From Demequina sp. NBRC 110054 (lineage in GTDB: Bacteria > Actinomycetota > Actinomycetes > Actinomycetales > Demequinaceae): a stretch of DNA of 64,000 bases. The stretch lies in assembly GCF_002090115.1 (NCBI RefSeq), contig NZ_BBRK01000005.1:62001-126000 (forward strand). Direction: 5' to 3'. The notes below the pieces were generated by a model. It did not search any database. It was not told where the DNA came from and was given only the letters and a program-made list of their open reading frames with translations. The translations under genes were made by a program, and so were the position numbers. Positions 46,443 to 58,928 of the stretch are shown one piece after another (the stretch's first letter is position 1; each line of letters opens with the position of its first letter).

Positions 46443-48500
46443 ATGACCCCGGACCTGCGCAGAGCCGACCACCCCTTCCAGGTGGTCTCCGAGTACAAGC
46501 CGTCGGGCGACCAGCCCAAGGCGATCGACGATCTCGCCCGCCGGATCGATGCGGGCGAGCGGGACGTCGTGCTGCTCGGTGCGACCGGAACGGGAAAGTC
46601 CGCGACCACCGCTTGGCTCGTCGAGAGGCTGCAGCGGCCGACGCTTGTGATGGCGCACAACAAGACGCTCGCGGCGCAGCTCGCGAACGAGTTCCGCGAG
46701 CTCCTCCCGCACAACGCCGTCGAGTACTTCGTGAGCTACTACGACTACTACCAGCCCGAGGCCTATGTCCCGCAGACGGACACCTTCATCGAGAAGGACT
46801 CGTCGATCAACGAGGAGGTCGAGCGGCTGCGCTACTCCGCGACCAACTCACTGCTGACGCGACGCGACGTCGTCGTCGTCTCGTCGGTGTCGTGCATCTA
46901 CGGTCTCGGCACTCCCGAGGAGTACATCCAGGGCATGGTGACGCTCGCGGTGGGCGATGTCGTGGATCGTGACTCGCTACTGCGGGAGTTCGTGCAGATG
47001 CAGTACGCGCGCAACGACCTCGCGTTCACCCGCGGCACGTTCCGCGTGCGTGGCGACACCGTGGAGATCATCCCGGTGTACGAGGAGCTCGCGATCCGCA
47101 TCGAGATGTTCGGCGACGAGGTCGAGGCGCTCTACACGCTGCATCCGCTCACGGGCGACGTGGTCGAGAAGCGCGAGCAGGTGCACCTGTTCCCGGCCTC
47201 GCACTATGTCGCGAGCGAGGAGCGCATGAACGCGGCGATCCGGACCATCGAGCTCGAGCTCGAGGAGCGGCTTCAGGAGCTCGAGCGGCAGAACAAGCTG
47301 CTCGAGGCGCAGCGGCTCAAGATGCGCACGACGTTCGACCTCGAGATGATGCGGTCGGTCGGCACCTGCTCGGGCATCGAGAACTACTCGAGGCACATCG
47401 AGCAGCGCGAGCAGGGGACGCCCCCTCACACGCTCCTCGACTACTTCCCGGACGACTTCCTGCTCGTGATCGACGAGTCGCACGTGACGGTGCCGCAGAT
47501 CGGCGCGATGTACGAGGGCGACGCGTCGCGCAAGCGCACCCTGGTCGACCACGGCTTCAGGCTCCCGTCCGCGCTCGACAACCGGCCGCTGAAGTTCCCC
47601 GAGTTCCAGGAGCGGATCGGCCAGACCGTGTACCTCTCGGCGACCCCAGGGCAGTACGAGCTCGAGCGCTCCGACGGAGTGGTCGAGCAGATCATCCGCC
47701 CGACGGGCCTCGTCGACCCCAAGATCGTCGTCAAGCCGACCGAGGGGCAGATCGACGACCTCCTCGAGGAGATCCGGCTGCGCGTCGAGCGCGACGAGCG
47801 CGTGCTCGTGACGACCCTGACCAAGAAGATGGCGGAGGATCTCACCGAGTACCTGTCCGATCGAGAGGTCCGCGTCGAGTACCTCCACTCGGACGTGGAC
47901 ACGCTGCGCCGGGTGGAGCTGCTCCGCGAGCTGCGGCGGGGACGCTTCGACGTGCTCGTGGGCATCAACCTGCTGCGCGAGGGCCTCGACCTTCCGGAGG
48001 TCTCTCTCGTGTCGATCCTCGACGCGGACAAGGAGGGGTTCCTCCGCTCGGGGACCTCGCTGATCCAGACGATCGGCCGCGCGGCGCGCAACGTCTCCGG
48101 TGAGGTCCACATGTATGCGGACACGATCACGGACTCCATGGCATCCGCGATCGACGAGACCAATCGCCGTCGCGAGATCCAGGTCGCGTACAACACCGAG
48201 CACGGCATCGACCCCACGCCGCTGCGCAAGCGCATCGGCGACATCACCGAGATGCTCGCGCGCGAGGAGGCCGACACCGCACAGACCCTCGAGGAGGCGC
48301 GCGCGAAGGCCCCGACGCCGAGCACGGTCGACCCGCAGCAGCGCGAGCGGCCCGCCGAGGAGCTCTCCGACCTGATCGAGGAGCTGTCCGCGCAGATGCG
48401 CGAGGCCGCCTCCGAGCTGCAGTTCGAGCTCGCGGCGCGGCTGCGCGATGAGATCGGCGAGCTCAAGAAGGAGCTCAGGGGCATGCTCGCCGCGGGCTGA
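46443..48500 (+). CDS. uvrB: excinuclease ABC subunit B
   Basis: 685 residues. [20 protein letters not shown] leads into Walker [15 protein letters not shown]; the damage-probing beta-hairpin [22 protein letters not shown], the DESH box [19 protein letters not shown], helicase motif [34 protein letters not shown] and QTIGRAARN are all present. The C-terminal UVR motif ([26 protein letters not shown]) binds UvrC. It receives damaged DNA from UvrA in nucleotide excision repair. uvrA and uvrC follow within 7 kb. An upstream in-frame extension is not UvrB-like. Confidence 0.97.
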   Translation: MTPDLRRADHPFQVVSEYKPSGDQPKAIDDLARRIDAGERDVVLLGATGTGKSATTAWLVERLQRPTLVMAHNKTLAAQLANEFRELLPHNAVEYFVSYYDYYQPEAYVPQTDTFIEKDSSINEEVERLRYSATNSLLTRRDVVVVSSVSCIYGLGTPEEYIQGMVTLAVGDVVDRDSLLREFVQMQYARNDLAFTRGTFRVRGDTVEIIPVYEELAIRIEMFGDEVEALYTLHPLTGDVVEKREQVHLFPASHYVASEERMNAAIRTIELELEERLQELERQNKLLEAQRLKMRTTFDLEMMRSVGTCSGIENYSRHIEQREQGTPPHTLLDYFPDDFLLVIDESHVTVPQIGAMYEGDASRKRTLVDHGFRLPSALDNRPLKFPEFQERIGQTVYLSATPGQYELERSDGVVEQIIRPTGLVDPKIVVKPTEGQIDDLLEEIRLRVERDERVLVTTLTKKMAEDLTEYLSDREVRVEYLHSDVDTLRRVELLRELRRGRFDVLVGINLLREGLDLPEVSLVSILDADKEGFLRSGTSLIQTIGRAARNVSGEVHMYADTITDSMASAIDETNRRREIQVAYNTEHGIDPTPLRKRIGDITEMLAREEADTAQTLEEARAKAPTPSTVDPQQRERPAEELSDLIEELSAQMREAASELQFELAARLRDEIGELKKELRGMLAAG

Positions 48501-48516
48501 CCCCTCGTGCCGCCTC

Positions 48517-48522
48517 TAGGAT
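48517..48522 (+). promoter_or_regulatory. -10 element of terC (leaderless)
   Basis: TAGGAT, 6 bp before the GTG at 48529. Confidence 0.5.
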
Positions 48523-48528
48523 GATCGG

Positions 48529-49569
48529 GTGGAATCACCCCTCGTCTGGACGATCACGCTCGCGGTCATCGTCGGCATGTTCGCCTTCGACTTCTTCGTG
48601 GTCGTGGGCCGCCCGCACGTGCCCTCCTTCAAGGAGTCGATGTGGTGGTCCGTGTTCTACATCGGCATCTCGCTCCTGTTCGGAGCGAGCTTCTGGTGGT
48701 GGTCCACGCCGGACAAGGGCGCGGAGTTCCTCGCCGGATACGTGACGGAGAAGTCGCTGTCGGTCGACAACCTGTTCGTGTTCCTCGTGATCCTCACGCG
48801 CTTCGCGGTGCCGCCCAAGCTGAGGGAGCGGGTGCTTCTCATCGGAATCGCCCTCGCGCTCGTGTTCCGAGGCTTCTTCATCGCCGCCGGCGCCGCGGCG
48901 CTCAACGCCTTCCACTGGGTGTTCTTCCTGTTCGGGCTCTTCCTCATCTACACCGCGATCATGGTCGGTCGGGAGGGCGGCGCCGAGGAGGGGGAGACCG
49001 AGTACAAGGAGAACGCCTTCATCCGCGCGGTGCGTCGAGCCATGCCGGTGACGGACGGCTACCGCGGCACCCACATGCTCGTCCACGAGCACGGCAAGCG
49101 CATGGTGACGCCGCTGCTGCTCGTGGTCGTCGCGCTGGGATCGACCGACGTGATGTTCGCGCTCGACTCGATCCCGGCCATCTTCGGGCTCACGCAGGAT
49201 CCGTACATCGTCTTCACCGCGAACGCCCTCGCCCTGCTGGGGCTGCGCCAGCTCTTCTTCGTGGTCGATGGCCTGCTCAGCCGCCTCATCTACCTGTCCT
49301 ACGGCCTTGCAGTCGTGCTCGGGTTCATCGGCGTCAAGATGATCCTCGAGGCCCTGCACGGCAACACGCTGCCGTTCCTCAACGACGGTCAGCCCTTCGA
49401 GAGCGTGCCCGTCCCGTCCACGTGGGTGTCGCTCGGGGTGATCGTCGGCGTGCTCGGCACGGCAGCGATCGCCTCGCTGATCGTCTCGCGGCGCACGGGG
49501 GAGCATCTGCACGACCCGCGCGAGGATGTCGAACCCGAGCCTCGCACCGACGAGAACGAGCAGGTCTAG
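48529..49569 (+). CDS. TerC family integral membrane protein
   Basis: 346 residues with about nine membrane helices. FAFDFFVVVGRPHVPSFKESMWWSVFYIGISLLFGA, GYVTEKSLSVDNLFVFLVILTRF and LLLVVVALGSTDVMFALDSIPAIFGLTQDPYIVFTANALALLGLRQLFFVV are the TerC core, with the membrane acidic residues thought to bind metal. TerC/Alx proteins export manganese or assist metal loading of secreted proteins; tellurite resistance is not implied without other ter genes. The C-terminal tail is acidic and cytoplasmic. It lies alone between uvrB and yciI. Confidence 0.92.
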   Translation: MESPLVWTITLAVIVGMFAFDFFVVVGRPHVPSFKESMWWSVFYIGISLLFGASFWWWSTPDKGAEFLAGYVTEKSLSVDNLFVFLVILTRFAVPPKLRERVLLIGIALALVFRGFFIAAGAAALNAFHWVFFLFGLFLIYTAIMVGREGGAEEGETEYKENAFIRAVRRAMPVTDGYRGTHMLVHEHGKRMVTPLLLVVVALGSTDVMFALDSIPAIFGLTQDPYIVFTANALALLGLRQLFFVVDGLLSRLIYLSYGLAVVLGFIGVKMILEALHGNTLPFLNDGQPFESVPVPSTWVSLGVIVGVLGTAAIASLIVSRRTGEHLHDPREDVEPEPRTDENEQV

Positions 49570-49595
49570 CGAGGCCGGCTACCGGCCGTTCGGGC

Positions 49596-49895
49596 TCAGG
49601 CGGGGAAGTCGCGCCCGGGCCACGCGCCGAATGCGGGCCACTCGCGGATGACCCGCTCGGGAACGAGGCCCGCGAGCACGTAGGGATCGTTCGCCACGAT
49701 GGTCTCCGCCTCGTCGAGCGAGTCGACGTCGAGCACGATGAGCGCACCGGGCTCGAGCTCGTCGCCGTAGCGGCCGATGACGGGCACCTTCCCCTCCGCG
49801 GCGAGCGCGCGGAAGTGGCCAAGGTGCTCAGGGCGCCTGGCTGCGCGCTCCTCGGCGCGCTCGTCGTACGTGTAGTGCACTGCGTAGAGGCTCAT
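49596..49895 (-). CDS. YciI family protein
   Basis: 99 residues: MSLYAVHYTYDERAEERAARRPEHLGHFRALAAEGKVPVIG and PGALIVLDVDSLDEAETIVANDPYVLAGLVPERVIREW. This is the whole YciI alpha/beta barrel, with the conserved His (RPEHLGH) and a later Asp that suggest a catalytic His-Asp pair. The family is mostly uncharacterised, with dehalogenase/hydrolase-like members. The rest of the long minus-strand frame is antisense to uvrA and not coding. It diverges from uvrA. Confidence 0.85.
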   Translation of the reverse strand: MSLYAVHYTYDERAEERAARRPEHLGHFRALAAEGKVPVIGRYGDELEPGALIVLDVDSLDEAETIVANDPYVLAGLVPERVIREWPAFGAWPGRDFPA

Positions 49896-49999
49896 GGACC
49901 CATCCTGTACCACCGGGCGTGCTCCGCGCCCGTGGCGCTCCGCGGCCGCGGCACGCCAGATCCTCTCGGGTGGCACCGGGACGCGACACGCGAACGGCA

Positions 50000-50015
50000 T
50001 CGAACAGGTGTTCGA
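50000..50015 (+). promoter_or_regulatory. SOS (LexA) box upstream of uvrA
   Basis: TCGAAC-AGGT-GTTCGA is a perfect copy of the actinobacterial/Bacillus-type SOS box (CGAAC-N4-GTTCG). It ends 12 bp before the uvrA -10 and would block the -35 region of uvrA. It also lies about 105 bp upstream of the divergent yciI start. Confidence 0.85.
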
Positions 50016-50027
50016 AGCGGGAGCGCG

Positions 50028-50033
50028 TAGCAT
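50028..50033 (+). promoter_or_regulatory. -10 element of uvrA (leaderless)
   Basis: TAGCAT, 6 bp before the GTG at 50040, directly downstream of the SOS box. Confidence 0.6.
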
Positions 50034-50039
50034 TGCCGT

Positions 50040-52880
50040 GTGAACGACCGGATCCTGGTGCGCGGAGCGCGCGAGCACAACCTCAAGGGCGTCGATCTGG
50101 ACCTTCCCCGGGACTCTCTCATCGTGTTCTCGGGGCTGTCCGGATCCGGCAAGTCCTCCCTGGCCTTCGACACGATCTTCGCGGAGGGGCAGCGCCGCTA
50201 CGTCGAGTCGCTGAGCGCGTACGCGCGCCAGTTCCTCGGGCAGATGGACAAGCCCGACGTCGACTTCATCGAGGGCCTGTCGCCGGCGGTGTCCATCGAT
50301 CAGAAGTCGACGAACCGCAACCCGCGCTCGACCGTGGGCACGATCACCGAGGTCTACGACTACCTGCGCCTGCTCTACGCGCGCGTCGGCACGCCGCATT
50401 GCCCCGTGTGCGGCGAGGAGATCCGCTCGCAGACTCCGCAGCAGATCGTCGACTCGGTGCTCGCGCTTCCCGAGGGCACGCGCTACCAGGTGCTCGCGCC
50501 GGTGGTGCGCGGCCGCAAGGGCGAGTACCAGGACCTCTTCGAGGAGCTCCAGCAGCAGGGCTTCGCCCGCGCCCGCGTCGACGGCGAGACGGTGCAGCTC
50601 ACCGAGCCTCCGCAGCTCGAGAAGAAGCTCAAGCACGACATCGAGGTCGTCGTCGATCGCCTCGTCGCCCGCGACGGCGTCCGGCAGCGCCTTGCCGACT
50701 CGGTCGAGACCGCGTTGCGGATCGCGGACGGCCTCGTCGTGATCGACCCCGTCGACGGCGAGCTCCCGCAGCGCCGCTACAGCGAGAAGCGCGCGTGCCC
50801 CAACGATCACGTGCTGACGCTCGAGGAGATGGAGCCTCGCACGTTCTCGTTCAACGCCCCGTACGGCGCCTGCCCCGAGTGCACGGGCATCGGCGTGCGC
50901 CTCGAGGTCGACCCCGAGCTCGTCATCCCGGACCCGCAGAGGACGCTCAACGAGGGCGCGGTCGCGCCGTGGGCCCAGACGTCCTCGGAGTACTTCGGGC
51001 GCACGGTCGCGGCGCTGGCCGACGAGCTCGACTTCTCGCTCGACGAGCCGTGGGAGAACCTGCCGAAGGCCGCGAGGAACGCGATCCTCAACGGCAAGGA
51101 CTACAAGGTCCACGTGCGCTTCAAGAACCGCTTCGGCCGTGAGCGCCAGTACACGACGGGCTTCGAGGGCGTCGTGACGTGGCTCGAGCGCCTCCACGAG
51201 CAGACGGAGTCGGACTTCTCGCGAGAGAAGTACGAGGCCTACATGCGCGAGGTCGACTGCCCCGTGTGCAAGGGTTCGCGCCTCAAGCCCGAGGTGCTCG
51301 CGGTGACGATCGGCGGCCGGTCGATCGCGGAGGTCTGCGATCTGTCGATCGCCGACGCTCGGGACTTCCTCGCGACCGCCGAGCTCGACGAGCGCGGCCG
51401 CTCGATCGCTGTCCAGGTGCTCAAGGAGATCGACGCGCGGCTGGGCTTCCTGCTCGACGTCGGCCTCGACTACCTCACGATGTCGCGCGCGGCCGGCACC
51501 CTCTCGGGCGGCGAGGCGCAGCGCATCCGGCTCGCGACCCAGATCGGCTCCGGCCTGGTCGGCGTGCTCTACGTGCTCGACGAGCCGAGCATCGGCCTGC
51601 ATCAGCGCGACAACCGGCGCCTGATCGACACGCTCACGAGGCTTCGCGACCTGGGCAACACGCTCATCGTCGTCGAGCACGACGAGGACACGATCCGCAC
51701 CGCCGACTGGGTCGTCGACGTGGGCCCCGGCGCGGGGGAGCACGGCGGCGAGGTCGTCCACTCGGGATCGTACGAGGACCTGCTCGCCAACGAGCGGTCG
51801 GTCACGGGCGCCTACGTGTCGGGACGCCGGTCCATCGAGGCGCCCGCCGAGAGGCGCGAGCTGACCAAGGGACGCGAGCTCGTCGTGGTCGGTGCCCGCG
51901 AGAACAACCTGCGGAACATCGACGTGACGTTCCCGCTCGGCGTCCTCACCGCGGTCACGGGAGTCTCGGGCTCCGGCAAGTCGACCCTCGTGAACTCGAT
52001 CCTCTACACGAGCCTCGCGAACACGCTCAACCACGCGCGTCAGGTCGCGGGTCGGCACACGCGCATCACCGGCACCGACCACCTGGACAAGATCGTCCAC
52101 GTGGATCAGGGGCCGATCGGCCGCACTCCGCGCTCCAACCCGGCGACGTACACGGGCGTGTGGGACAAGGTCCGCAAGCTCTTCGCCGACACCACCGAGG
52201 CGAAGGTGCGCGGCTACGGCCCCGGACGATTCTCCTTCAACGTCAAGGGCGGACGATGCGAGTCTTGCTCGGGTGACGGCACGCTCAAGATCGAGATGAA
52301 CTTCCTTCCCGACGTCTACGTGCCGTGCGAGGTGTGCAAGGGCGCGCGGTACAACCGGGAGACGCTCGAGGTGCACTTCAAGGGCAAGACCGTCGCCGAC
52401 GTGCTCGACATGCCGATCGAGGAGGCCGCGGAGTTCTTCGAGGCGATTCCCTCGATCTCAAGACATCTGCGCACGCTCGTCGACGTCGGTCTCGGCTACG
52501 TGCGCCTGGGGCAGCCGGCGCCGACCCTGTCCGGCGGCGAGGCGCAGCGCGTGAAGCTCGCGGCCGAGCTCCAGCGCCGCTCGACGGGCCGGACGGTCTA
52601 CGTCCTCGACGAGCCGACCACCGGACTGCACTTCGAGGACGTCCGCAAGCTGCTGCTTGTGCTCCAGGGCCTCGTCGAGAAGGGCAACACGGTCATCGTG
52701 ATCGAGCACAACCTCGACGTCATCAAGTCCGCCGACTGGGTCATCGACATGGGGCCCGAGGGCGGTTCCGGCGGCGGCATCGTCGTCGCGGAGGGCACGC
52801 CCGAGGAGGTCGCGGACGTCGAGGCGAGCCACACGGGTCGGTTCCTCGCGGAGATCCTCGGCGTCGGTGCCCCCGCGTAG
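50040..52880 (+). CDS. uvrA: excinuclease ABC subunit A
   Basis: 946 residues with two ABC modules. The first Walker A is [16 protein letters not shown] and the second [16 protein letters not shown]; signatures are [19 protein letters not shown] and [19 protein letters not shown]; Walker B regions are [13 protein letters not shown] and [13 protein letters not shown]. Zinc fingers include CPVCGEEI and CPECTG in the first half, and CESCSGDG with CEVCKGARY in the second. It scans DNA for damage and loads UvrB. Expression is predicted to be LexA-controlled through the SOS box. The TAG stop starts the uvrC -10. Confidence 0.97.
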   Translation: MNDRILVRGAREHNLKGVDLDLPRDSLIVFSGLSGSGKSSLAFDTIFAEGQRRYVESLSAYARQFLGQMDKPDVDFIEGLSPAVSIDQKSTNRNPRSTVGTITEVYDYLRLLYARVGTPHCPVCGEEIRSQTPQQIVDSVLALPEGTRYQVLAPVVRGRKGEYQDLFEELQQQGFARARVDGETVQLTEPPQLEKKLKHDIEVVVDRLVARDGVRQRLADSVETALRIADGLVVIDPVDGELPQRRYSEKRACPNDHVLTLEEMEPRTFSFNAPYGACPECTGIGVRLEVDPELVIPDPQRTLNEGAVAPWAQTSSEYFGRTVAALADELDFSLDEPWENLPKAARNAILNGKDYKVHVRFKNRFGRERQYTTGFEGVVTWLERLHEQTESDFSREKYEAYMREVDCPVCKGSRLKPEVLAVTIGGRSIAEVCDLSIADARDFLATAELDERGRSIAVQVLKEIDARLGFLLDVGLDYLTMSRAAGTLSGGEAQRIRLATQIGSGLVGVLYVLDEPSIGLHQRDNRRLIDTLTRLRDLGNTLIVVEHDEDTIRTADWVVDVGPGAGEHGGEVVHSGSYEDLLANERSVTGAYVSGRRSIEAPAERRELTKGRELVVVGARENNLRNIDVTFPLGVLTAVTGVSGSGKSTLVNSILYTSLANTLNHARQVAGRHTRITGTDHLDKIVHVDQGPIGRTPRSNPATYTGVWDKVRKLFADTTEAKVRGYGPGRFSFNVKGGRCESCSGDGTLKIEMNFLPDVYVPCEVCKGARYNRETLEVHFKGKTVADVLDMPIEEAAEFFEAIPSISRHLRTLVDVGLGYVRLGQPAPTLSGGEAQRVKLAAELQRRSTGRTVYVLDEPTTGLHFEDVRKLLLVLQGLVEKGNTVIVIEHNLDVIKSADWVIDMGPEGGSGGGIVVAEGTPEEVADVEASHTGRFLAEILGVGAPA

Positions 52881-52883
52881 GCT
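52878..52883 (+). promoter_or_regulatory. -10 element of uvrC, overlapping the uvrA stop codon
   Basis: TAGGCT uses the uvrA TAG (52878-52880) and lies 6 bp before the uvrC GTG at 52890. Confidence 0.5.
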
Positions 52884-52889
52884 GGCGCG

Positions 52890-54773
52890 GTGACGAACCC
52901 CGCCGACTACAGGCCCGCGACCGGGACGATCCCGGCGCGCCCGGGCGTCTACCGCTTCAGGGACCCCCACGGCCGCGTCGTGTACGTGGGGAAGGCCAAG
53001 AGCCTGCGCGCGCGCCTGCAGAACTACTTCCAGCCGCTCGAGCGACTGCACCCGCGCACCCGCGCGATGGTGACGACCGCATCGTCCGTGGAATGGACCG
53101 TGGTCCGCAACGAGGTCGAGGCCCTGATCCTCGAGCACACGTGGATCAAGGAGTACGACCCGCGGTTCAACGTGGTCTTCCGCGACGACAAGTCGTACCC
53201 GTTCCTCGCCGTCACCATGAACGAGCAGTTCCCCCGCATGCAGGTCATGCGCGGTGACCGCCGCAAGGGCGTGCGGTACTTCGGTCCGTACGCGAAGGCG
53301 TGGGCCATCCGGGAGACCGTCGACACGCTGCTCACGGTGCTGCCGATGCGCACGTGCGCCGCCGCGGTCTTCCGCAAGGCCGAGCGCCAGGGCCGTCCCT
53401 GCCTGCTCGGCTACATCGACAAGTGCGCGGCGCCGTGCGTGGGCAAGATCTCGCCCGAGGACCACCGTGACCTCGCCGACCGGGTCTGCCAGGTCCTCGG
53501 CGGCGACGCGAAGCCGCTGATCCGCGACCTTGCGAGGCAGATGGAGGACGCGGCGGCGCGTGAGGAGTTCGAGGTGGCGGCGCGCGCACGCGACAGGCTC
53601 GAGGCGCTGCGCAGCGTGCTCGAGCGCAACGCGATCGTGCTGTCGCAGGGCACCGACGTGGACGTGTTCAGCCTGATCGACGAGGACCTCGAGGCGTCGG
53701 CACACGTGTTCCGCGTGCGCGACGGCCGCATCGCGGGGGAGCGCGGCTGGGTCGTCGACAAGCCCGAGCCGCTGAACTCGGCGCAGATGATCACCCAGCT
53801 GGTCCAGGAGGCGTACGCGTCGGTCGAGTCGGGGGACATCCCGCCCGAGGTGCTCGTGCCGGTGCTTCCGGACGATGCGGCGCCGCTCGCCGACTGGCTC
53901 GCCGGGGTGCGCGGTGCGAAGGTCTCGCTCCGCACCCCCGAGCGAGGCAAGAAAGCCGAGCTCGCGGCCACGGGACGACAGAATGCGCAGCAGGTGCTCG
54001 ACCAGCATCGCCTCAAGCGCGCCTCCGATCTCACGAGCAGGTCCCAGGCGCTCCAGGAGCTCCAGGAGGCGCTCGGCATGTCCGAGGCGCCGCTGCGGAT
54101 CGAGTGCTACGACATCTCCCACACCCAGGGCACGAACATGGTGGGCTCGATGGTCGTCTTCGAGGACGCGCTTCCGCGCAAGGCCGAGTATCGGCAGTTC
54201 ACCGTGCGGGACGCGGCCGACGACACCGCCGCGATGGACGAGGTGCTCACGCGGCGCTTCCAGCGCCTGCTCGCCGATCGGGAGCTGCCTCCCGAGGAGC
54301 GCGAGTCGTCGCGCTTCGCGTATCCGCCACAGCTCGTGGTGGTCGACGGAGGGCTGCCTCAGGTCGAGGCCGCACGGCGCGTCCTTGAGCGGCTGGGCAT
54401 CGACGACGTCGCGCTGGTCGGTCTCGCGAAGCGCCTCGAGGAGGTGTGGGTGCCGGGGGAGGAGTTCCCCGTGATCCTGCCGCGCGGCTCCGAGCCTCTG
54501 TACCTCCTCCAGCGCGTGCGCGACGAGGCCCACCGCTTCGCGATCACCGCGCACCGCAGGAAGCGGGGCAAGGCGATGAAGGCCTCCGCGCTCGACGAGA
54601 TCCCCGGGGTCGGGCCGGCGCGGGCCAAGTCGCTCGTGACGCACTTCGGCTCCGTGGCGCGCCTGAAGGAGGCGAGCATCGACCAGATCGCGATGGTGCC
54701 AGGCGTCGGCCAGCAGCTCGCCGCGGCGATTCACGCCGCTCTGCACGGCACGGGTGGCATGCTGGAGGCATGA
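52890..54773 (+). CDS. uvrC: excinuclease ABC subunit C
   Basis: 627 residues. The GIY-YIG nuclease domain starts [50 protein letters not shown] holds the Fe-S-type cysteines; a UVR motif ([27 protein letters not shown]) binds UvrB. The RNase H-like second nuclease ([34 protein letters not shown] and [12 protein letters not shown]) and the C-terminal HhH pair ([36 protein letters not shown]) follow. It makes both incisions. The stop overlaps the rapZ ATG. Confidence 0.97.
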   Translation: MTNPADYRPATGTIPARPGVYRFRDPHGRVVYVGKAKSLRARLQNYFQPLERLHPRTRAMVTTASSVEWTVVRNEVEALILEHTWIKEYDPRFNVVFRDDKSYPFLAVTMNEQFPRMQVMRGDRRKGVRYFGPYAKAWAIRETVDTLLTVLPMRTCAAAVFRKAERQGRPCLLGYIDKCAAPCVGKISPEDHRDLADRVCQVLGGDAKPLIRDLARQMEDAAAREEFEVAARARDRLEALRSVLERNAIVLSQGTDVDVFSLIDEDLEASAHVFRVRDGRIAGERGWVVDKPEPLNSAQMITQLVQEAYASVESGDIPPEVLVPVLPDDAAPLADWLAGVRGAKVSLRTPERGKKAELAATGRQNAQQVLDQHRLKRASDLTSRSQALQELQEALGMSEAPLRIECYDISHTQGTNMVGSMVVFEDALPRKAEYRQFTVRDAADDTAAMDEVLTRRFQRLLADRELPPEERESSRFAYPPQLVVVDGGLPQVEAARRVLERLGIDDVALVGLAKRLEEVWVPGEEFPVILPRGSEPLYLLQRVRDEAHRFAITAHRRKRGKAMKASALDEIPGVGPARAKSLVTHFGSVARLKEASIDQIAMVPGVGQQLAAAIHAALHGTGGMLEA

Positions 54774-55687
54774 CGGACGACCCGGCGCCCGAGACCTATC
54801 CGTCGGGCCTGCCCCGCCCCGACCTCACAGGGATGCACCCGGACTCCCAGGTGCTCATCGTCACCGGCATGTCCGGCGCGGGGCGCACCCGCGCCGCGGC
54901 GGTGCTGAGCGATCTGGGCTGGTACGTCGTGGACAACCTGCCGCCGCAGATGCTCGGCTCTCTCGTCGCCATGGTGGCGACGGATCCCGAGCGCAGGCTC
55001 GCGACCGTCGTGGATGTCCGAGGCGGCGGCTACTTCGCGGATCTCGAGTCCGTGGTCGACGACCTCGAGCATCGTGGCGTCGACGTGCGGGTGCTGTTCC
55101 TCGACGCGTCCGACGAGACGCTCGTGCGGCGCTTCGAGGAGGCGCGTCGGCCGCATCCCCTGCAGGGTGACGCCACGATCCACGAGGGCATCGTGCGTGA
55201 GCGACAGGCCGTCGCCGCGGTACGGGCGCGCGCGGACCTCGTGATCGACACGTCCTCGCTCAACGTCCATCAGCTGCGCGACGCGATCACCGAGGAGTTC
55301 TCGGATGAGGTCCCGACGCTGCACGTGAACGTGATGTCCTTCGGGTTCAAGAACGGCGCCCCGGTGGACGCGGACTACGTCGCCGACGTGCGCTTCCTGC
55401 CCAACCCCCACTGGGTTCCCGAGCTGCGGCCCCTCACGGGGATCGATCCCGCCGTGCGCGATCACGTGATGAGCTCCGAGGACGCCCAGGCGTTCCTCGC
55501 GGGATACGTGGACGTGCTCGAGATCGCGCTGTCGGGGTACCGCGCCCACGACAAGCACTCGGTCACGATCGCCGTGGGCTGCACCGGTGGCAAGCACCGG
55601 TCCGTGGCGATGGCGGAGGAGCTGTCCGCGCGCCTGAGGGAGCGCGGTCACGAGGTGAGGACGACGCATCGTGACAAGGACCGATGA
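54770..55687 (+). CDS. rapZ: RNase adapter / nucleotide-binding protein RapZ
   Basis: 305 residues. A P-loop-like [31 protein letters not shown] lies near residue 33. The usual P-loop Lys is Arg, as in other actinobacterial members. The family blocks [62 protein letters not shown] and [27 protein letters not shown] follow. In E. coli RapZ steers RNase E to GlmZ; in Gram-positives the role is unclear. It forms the conserved rapZ-yvcK-whiA block and overlaps both neighbours. Confidence 0.95.
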   Translation: MTDDPAPETYPSGLPRPDLTGMHPDSQVLIVTGMSGAGRTRAAAVLSDLGWYVVDNLPPQMLGSLVAMVATDPERRLATVVDVRGGGYFADLESVVDDLEHRGVDVRVLFLDASDETLVRRFEEARRPHPLQGDATIHEGIVRERQAVAAVRARADLVIDTSSLNVHQLRDAITEEFSDEVPTLHVNVMSFGFKNGAPVDADYVADVRFLPNPHWVPELRPLTGIDPAVRDHVMSSEDAQAFLAGYVDVLEIALSGYRAHDKHSVTIAVGCTGGKHRSVAMAEELSARLRERGHEVRTTHRDKDR

Positions 55688-56639
55688 GTCGACCGGCCCC
55701 CACGTCGTCGCTCTGGGCGGGGGCCATGGGCTCTACACGTCCCTCACCGCGCTGAGAAGGTTCGCCCAGAGCATCACGGCCGTGGTGACGGTGGGGGACG
55801 ACGGAGGATCGTCGGGTCGCCTGCGCGCCGAGATGGACGTCGTGCCCCCTGGCGACCTGCGCATGGCGCTCAGCGCGCTGTGCGAGGACACTCCCTGGGG
55901 GCTCACGTGGCGTGACGTGCTCCAGACTCGCTTCGACACCTCCGGCCCGCTCCACGGTCACGCGGTGGGCAACCTCCTCATCGCCGGGCTGTGGCAGCAC
56001 ACCGGCGACATCGTCGAGGGGCTCGACTGGGTCGCGCGGCTGCTGAGGGCCGAGGGCAGGGTGCTTCCCGTGGCGCTCGACCCCCTCGAGATCGTCGCGC
56101 AGGTCGAGCGGGACGGCGAGGTGCGCGAGGTGCGCGGCCAGGTGGCCGTCGCGACGGCCGAGGGCCGGGTCGTGGACCTCAGGAACGAGCCCCGTCAGCC
56201 CCGGGTGCCCGCGGCGACCCTCGAGGCCGTCGCGGGCGCAGACACGGTGGTCCTCGGCCCGGGCAGCTGGTACACCTCGGTGATCCCGCACTTCCTGGTC
56301 GGGCCCGTGTCCGAGGCGCTGCACGCCGCCGCGAGCCGCACCGTGCTGACGCTGAACATCGGCTACGAGGATGTCGAGACGGTCGGCATGGGTCGCGCGG
56401 ACGACGTCCGTGCCCTGCGTCGCGTCGCGCCCGGCTTCGTGCCGCGTGCGGTGGTCGTCGACCAGGATCACGCGGCGGAGCCCGAGCTGCGCGAGGAGCT
56501 CGAGGACTGGGGCGTGCGCGTGGTCGCGCGTCCCCTGCGGCTCGAGGGGAGCATCGACCGCCACGATCCCGCGCGTCTCGCGGAGGCGCTGCGGTTCGCG
56601 GTCCAGATCACGGCCCCGGGGTCGCACCGGGTCCCGTGA
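55671..56639 (+). CDS. yvcK: YvcK/CuvA-type regulator of cell envelope and carbon metabolism
   Basis: 322 residues. [59 protein letters not shown] and [24 protein letters not shown] define the CofD-like fold that binds UDP-sugars. [19 protein letters not shown] is also typical. YvcK homologues are needed for growth on gluconeogenic carbon and for cell shape. GTG 55671 lies within the last 17 bp of rapZ; whiA begins 20 bp after the stop. Confidence 0.94.
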   Translation: MTRTDESTGPHVVALGGGHGLYTSLTALRRFAQSITAVVTVGDDGGSSGRLRAEMDVVPPGDLRMALSALCEDTPWGLTWRDVLQTRFDTSGPLHGHAVGNLLIAGLWQHTGDIVEGLDWVARLLRAEGRVLPVALDPLEIVAQVERDGEVREVRGQVAVATAEGRVVDLRNEPRQPRVPAATLEAVAGADTVVLGPGSWYTSVIPHFLVGPVSEALHAAASRTVLTLNIGYEDVETVGMGRADDVRALRRVAPGFVPRAVVVDQDHAAEPELREELEDWGVRVVARPLRLEGSIDRHDPARLAEALRFAVQITAPGSHRVP

Positions 56640-56659
56640 GGCATGGCACGATTGTCCCC

Positions 56660-57643
56660 ATGGCTCTGACGGCGAAGGTGAAGGACGAACTTGCACGCGT
56701 GCAGGTCGACAAGGTCTCGGCTCGCAAGGCGGAGGTGGCGACGATGCTGCGCTTCGCCGGGGGGCTCCACATCGTCTCCGGGCGGATCGTGATCGAGGCC
56801 GAGCTCGACACCGCGATCGGGGCCCGTCGCCTCAGGGCGTTCATCCAGGAGGTCCACAACCTCGCCTCGGAGATCATCGTCGTGTCGGGCGGTGCGCTGC
56901 GCAAGGGCAACCGCTACGTCGTGCGCGTCGTCAAGGACGGCGAGTCGCTCGCCCGCCAGACCGGGCTGCTCGACCACCGTGGCCGCCCGGTGCGAGGACT
57001 CCCGCCGCACGTGGTCGGCGGCTCGATCGAGGACACCGTCGCCGCCTGGCGAGGCGCGTTCATCGCGCACGGCTCGCTCACCGAGCCCGGACGGTCGGCG
57101 GCCCTCGAGGTCACCGCACCCGGGCCCGAGGCAGCCCTCGCGCTCGTGGGCGCCGCGCGACGCCTCGGCGTCACGGCGAAGTCGCGTGAGGTGCGCGGCG
57201 TGGACCGCGTGGTCATCCGCGACGGCGAGGCGATCGCACAGATGCTCGCGCGCCTCGGCGCGCACGACGCGATGCTCGAGTGGGAGGAGAAGCGGACCCG
57301 GCGCGAGGTGCGCGGCACCGCGAACCGGCTCGCGAACTTCGACGACGCGAACCTCCGACGCTCGGCGCAGGCCGCGGTCGCCGCCTCGGCCCGCGTCGCC
57401 CGGGCCTTCGAGATCCTCGCCGACGACGTGCCCGAGCACCTGCGAGAGGCGGGCGAGCTGAGGCTCGCGCACCGAGACGCGTCGCTCGAGGAGCTGGGAC
57501 GGCTCGCCGACCCGCAGCTCACGAAGGACGCCGTCGCGGGGCGCATCCGCCGCCTGCTCGCGACCGCCGACAAGCGGGCCGAGGAGCTGGGCATCCCCGA
57601 CACCGAGGCGGGCATCGGACCCGACCTCATCGAGGTTGACTGA
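56660..57643 (+). CDS. whiA: WhiA family DNA-binding protein
   Basis: 327 residues. The N-terminal LAGLIDADG-endonuclease-like domain ([37 protein letters not shown]... and [24 protein letters not shown]) has lost the catalytic acidic residues. The C-terminal helix-turn-helix is [33 protein letters not shown]. In Streptomyces WhiA with WhiB switches on division genes; in non-sporulating actinobacteria it has growth and division roles. The long upstream in-frame extension is antiparallel noise over yvcK. Confidence 0.95.
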   Translation: MALTAKVKDELARVQVDKVSARKAEVATMLRFAGGLHIVSGRIVIEAELDTAIGARRLRAFIQEVHNLASEIIVVSGGALRKGNRYVVRVVKDGESLARQTGLLDHRGRPVRGLPPHVVGGSIEDTVAAWRGAFIAHGSLTEPGRSAALEVTAPGPEAALALVGAARRLGVTAKSREVRGVDRVVIRDGEAIAQMLARLGAHDAMLEWEEKRTRREVRGTANRLANFDDANLRRSAQAAVAASARVARAFEILADDVPEHLREAGELRLAHRDASLEELGRLADPQLTKDAVAGRIRRLLATADKRAEELGIPDTEAGIGPDLIEVD

Positions 57644-57709
57644 TCCGTCAACTTCCCTGCATTGCGTCGGGACCTTCGTCGCGCGGACGGCTTCCCCGAA
57701 TGGTTGTAG

Positions 57710-58822
<1,113 letters not shown>

Positions 58823-58848
58823 CGGCATTCGCCTGAAGTGACTCACGG

Positions 58849-58884
58849 CGACGCCCGCGCACGCTCCGGCGTTCGCGGGCGTCG
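58849..58884 (+). terminator. hairpin between gap and pgk
   Basis: GACGCCCGCG (58850-58859) pairs perfectly with CGCGGGCGTC (58874-58883), with one further pair outside and a 14-nt loop. There is no T tail, so it may be a partial terminator or an RNA-processing site that lets gap outnumber pgk. Confidence 0.6.
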
Positions 58885-58928
58885 TCATGTCACGGCCACC
58901 ACCCACACTCGAACCTCCAAGGACTGAG

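Noticed and set aside
48529-49569. Tellurite resistance function for the TerC protein
   Set aside because: No other ter genes are present; TerC/Alx proteins alone are better linked to metal handling.
50040-52376. Longer yciI reading frame extending over uvrA
   Set aside because: The YciI domain begins at the ATG at 49895; upstream codons are antisense to uvrA and unlike the family.
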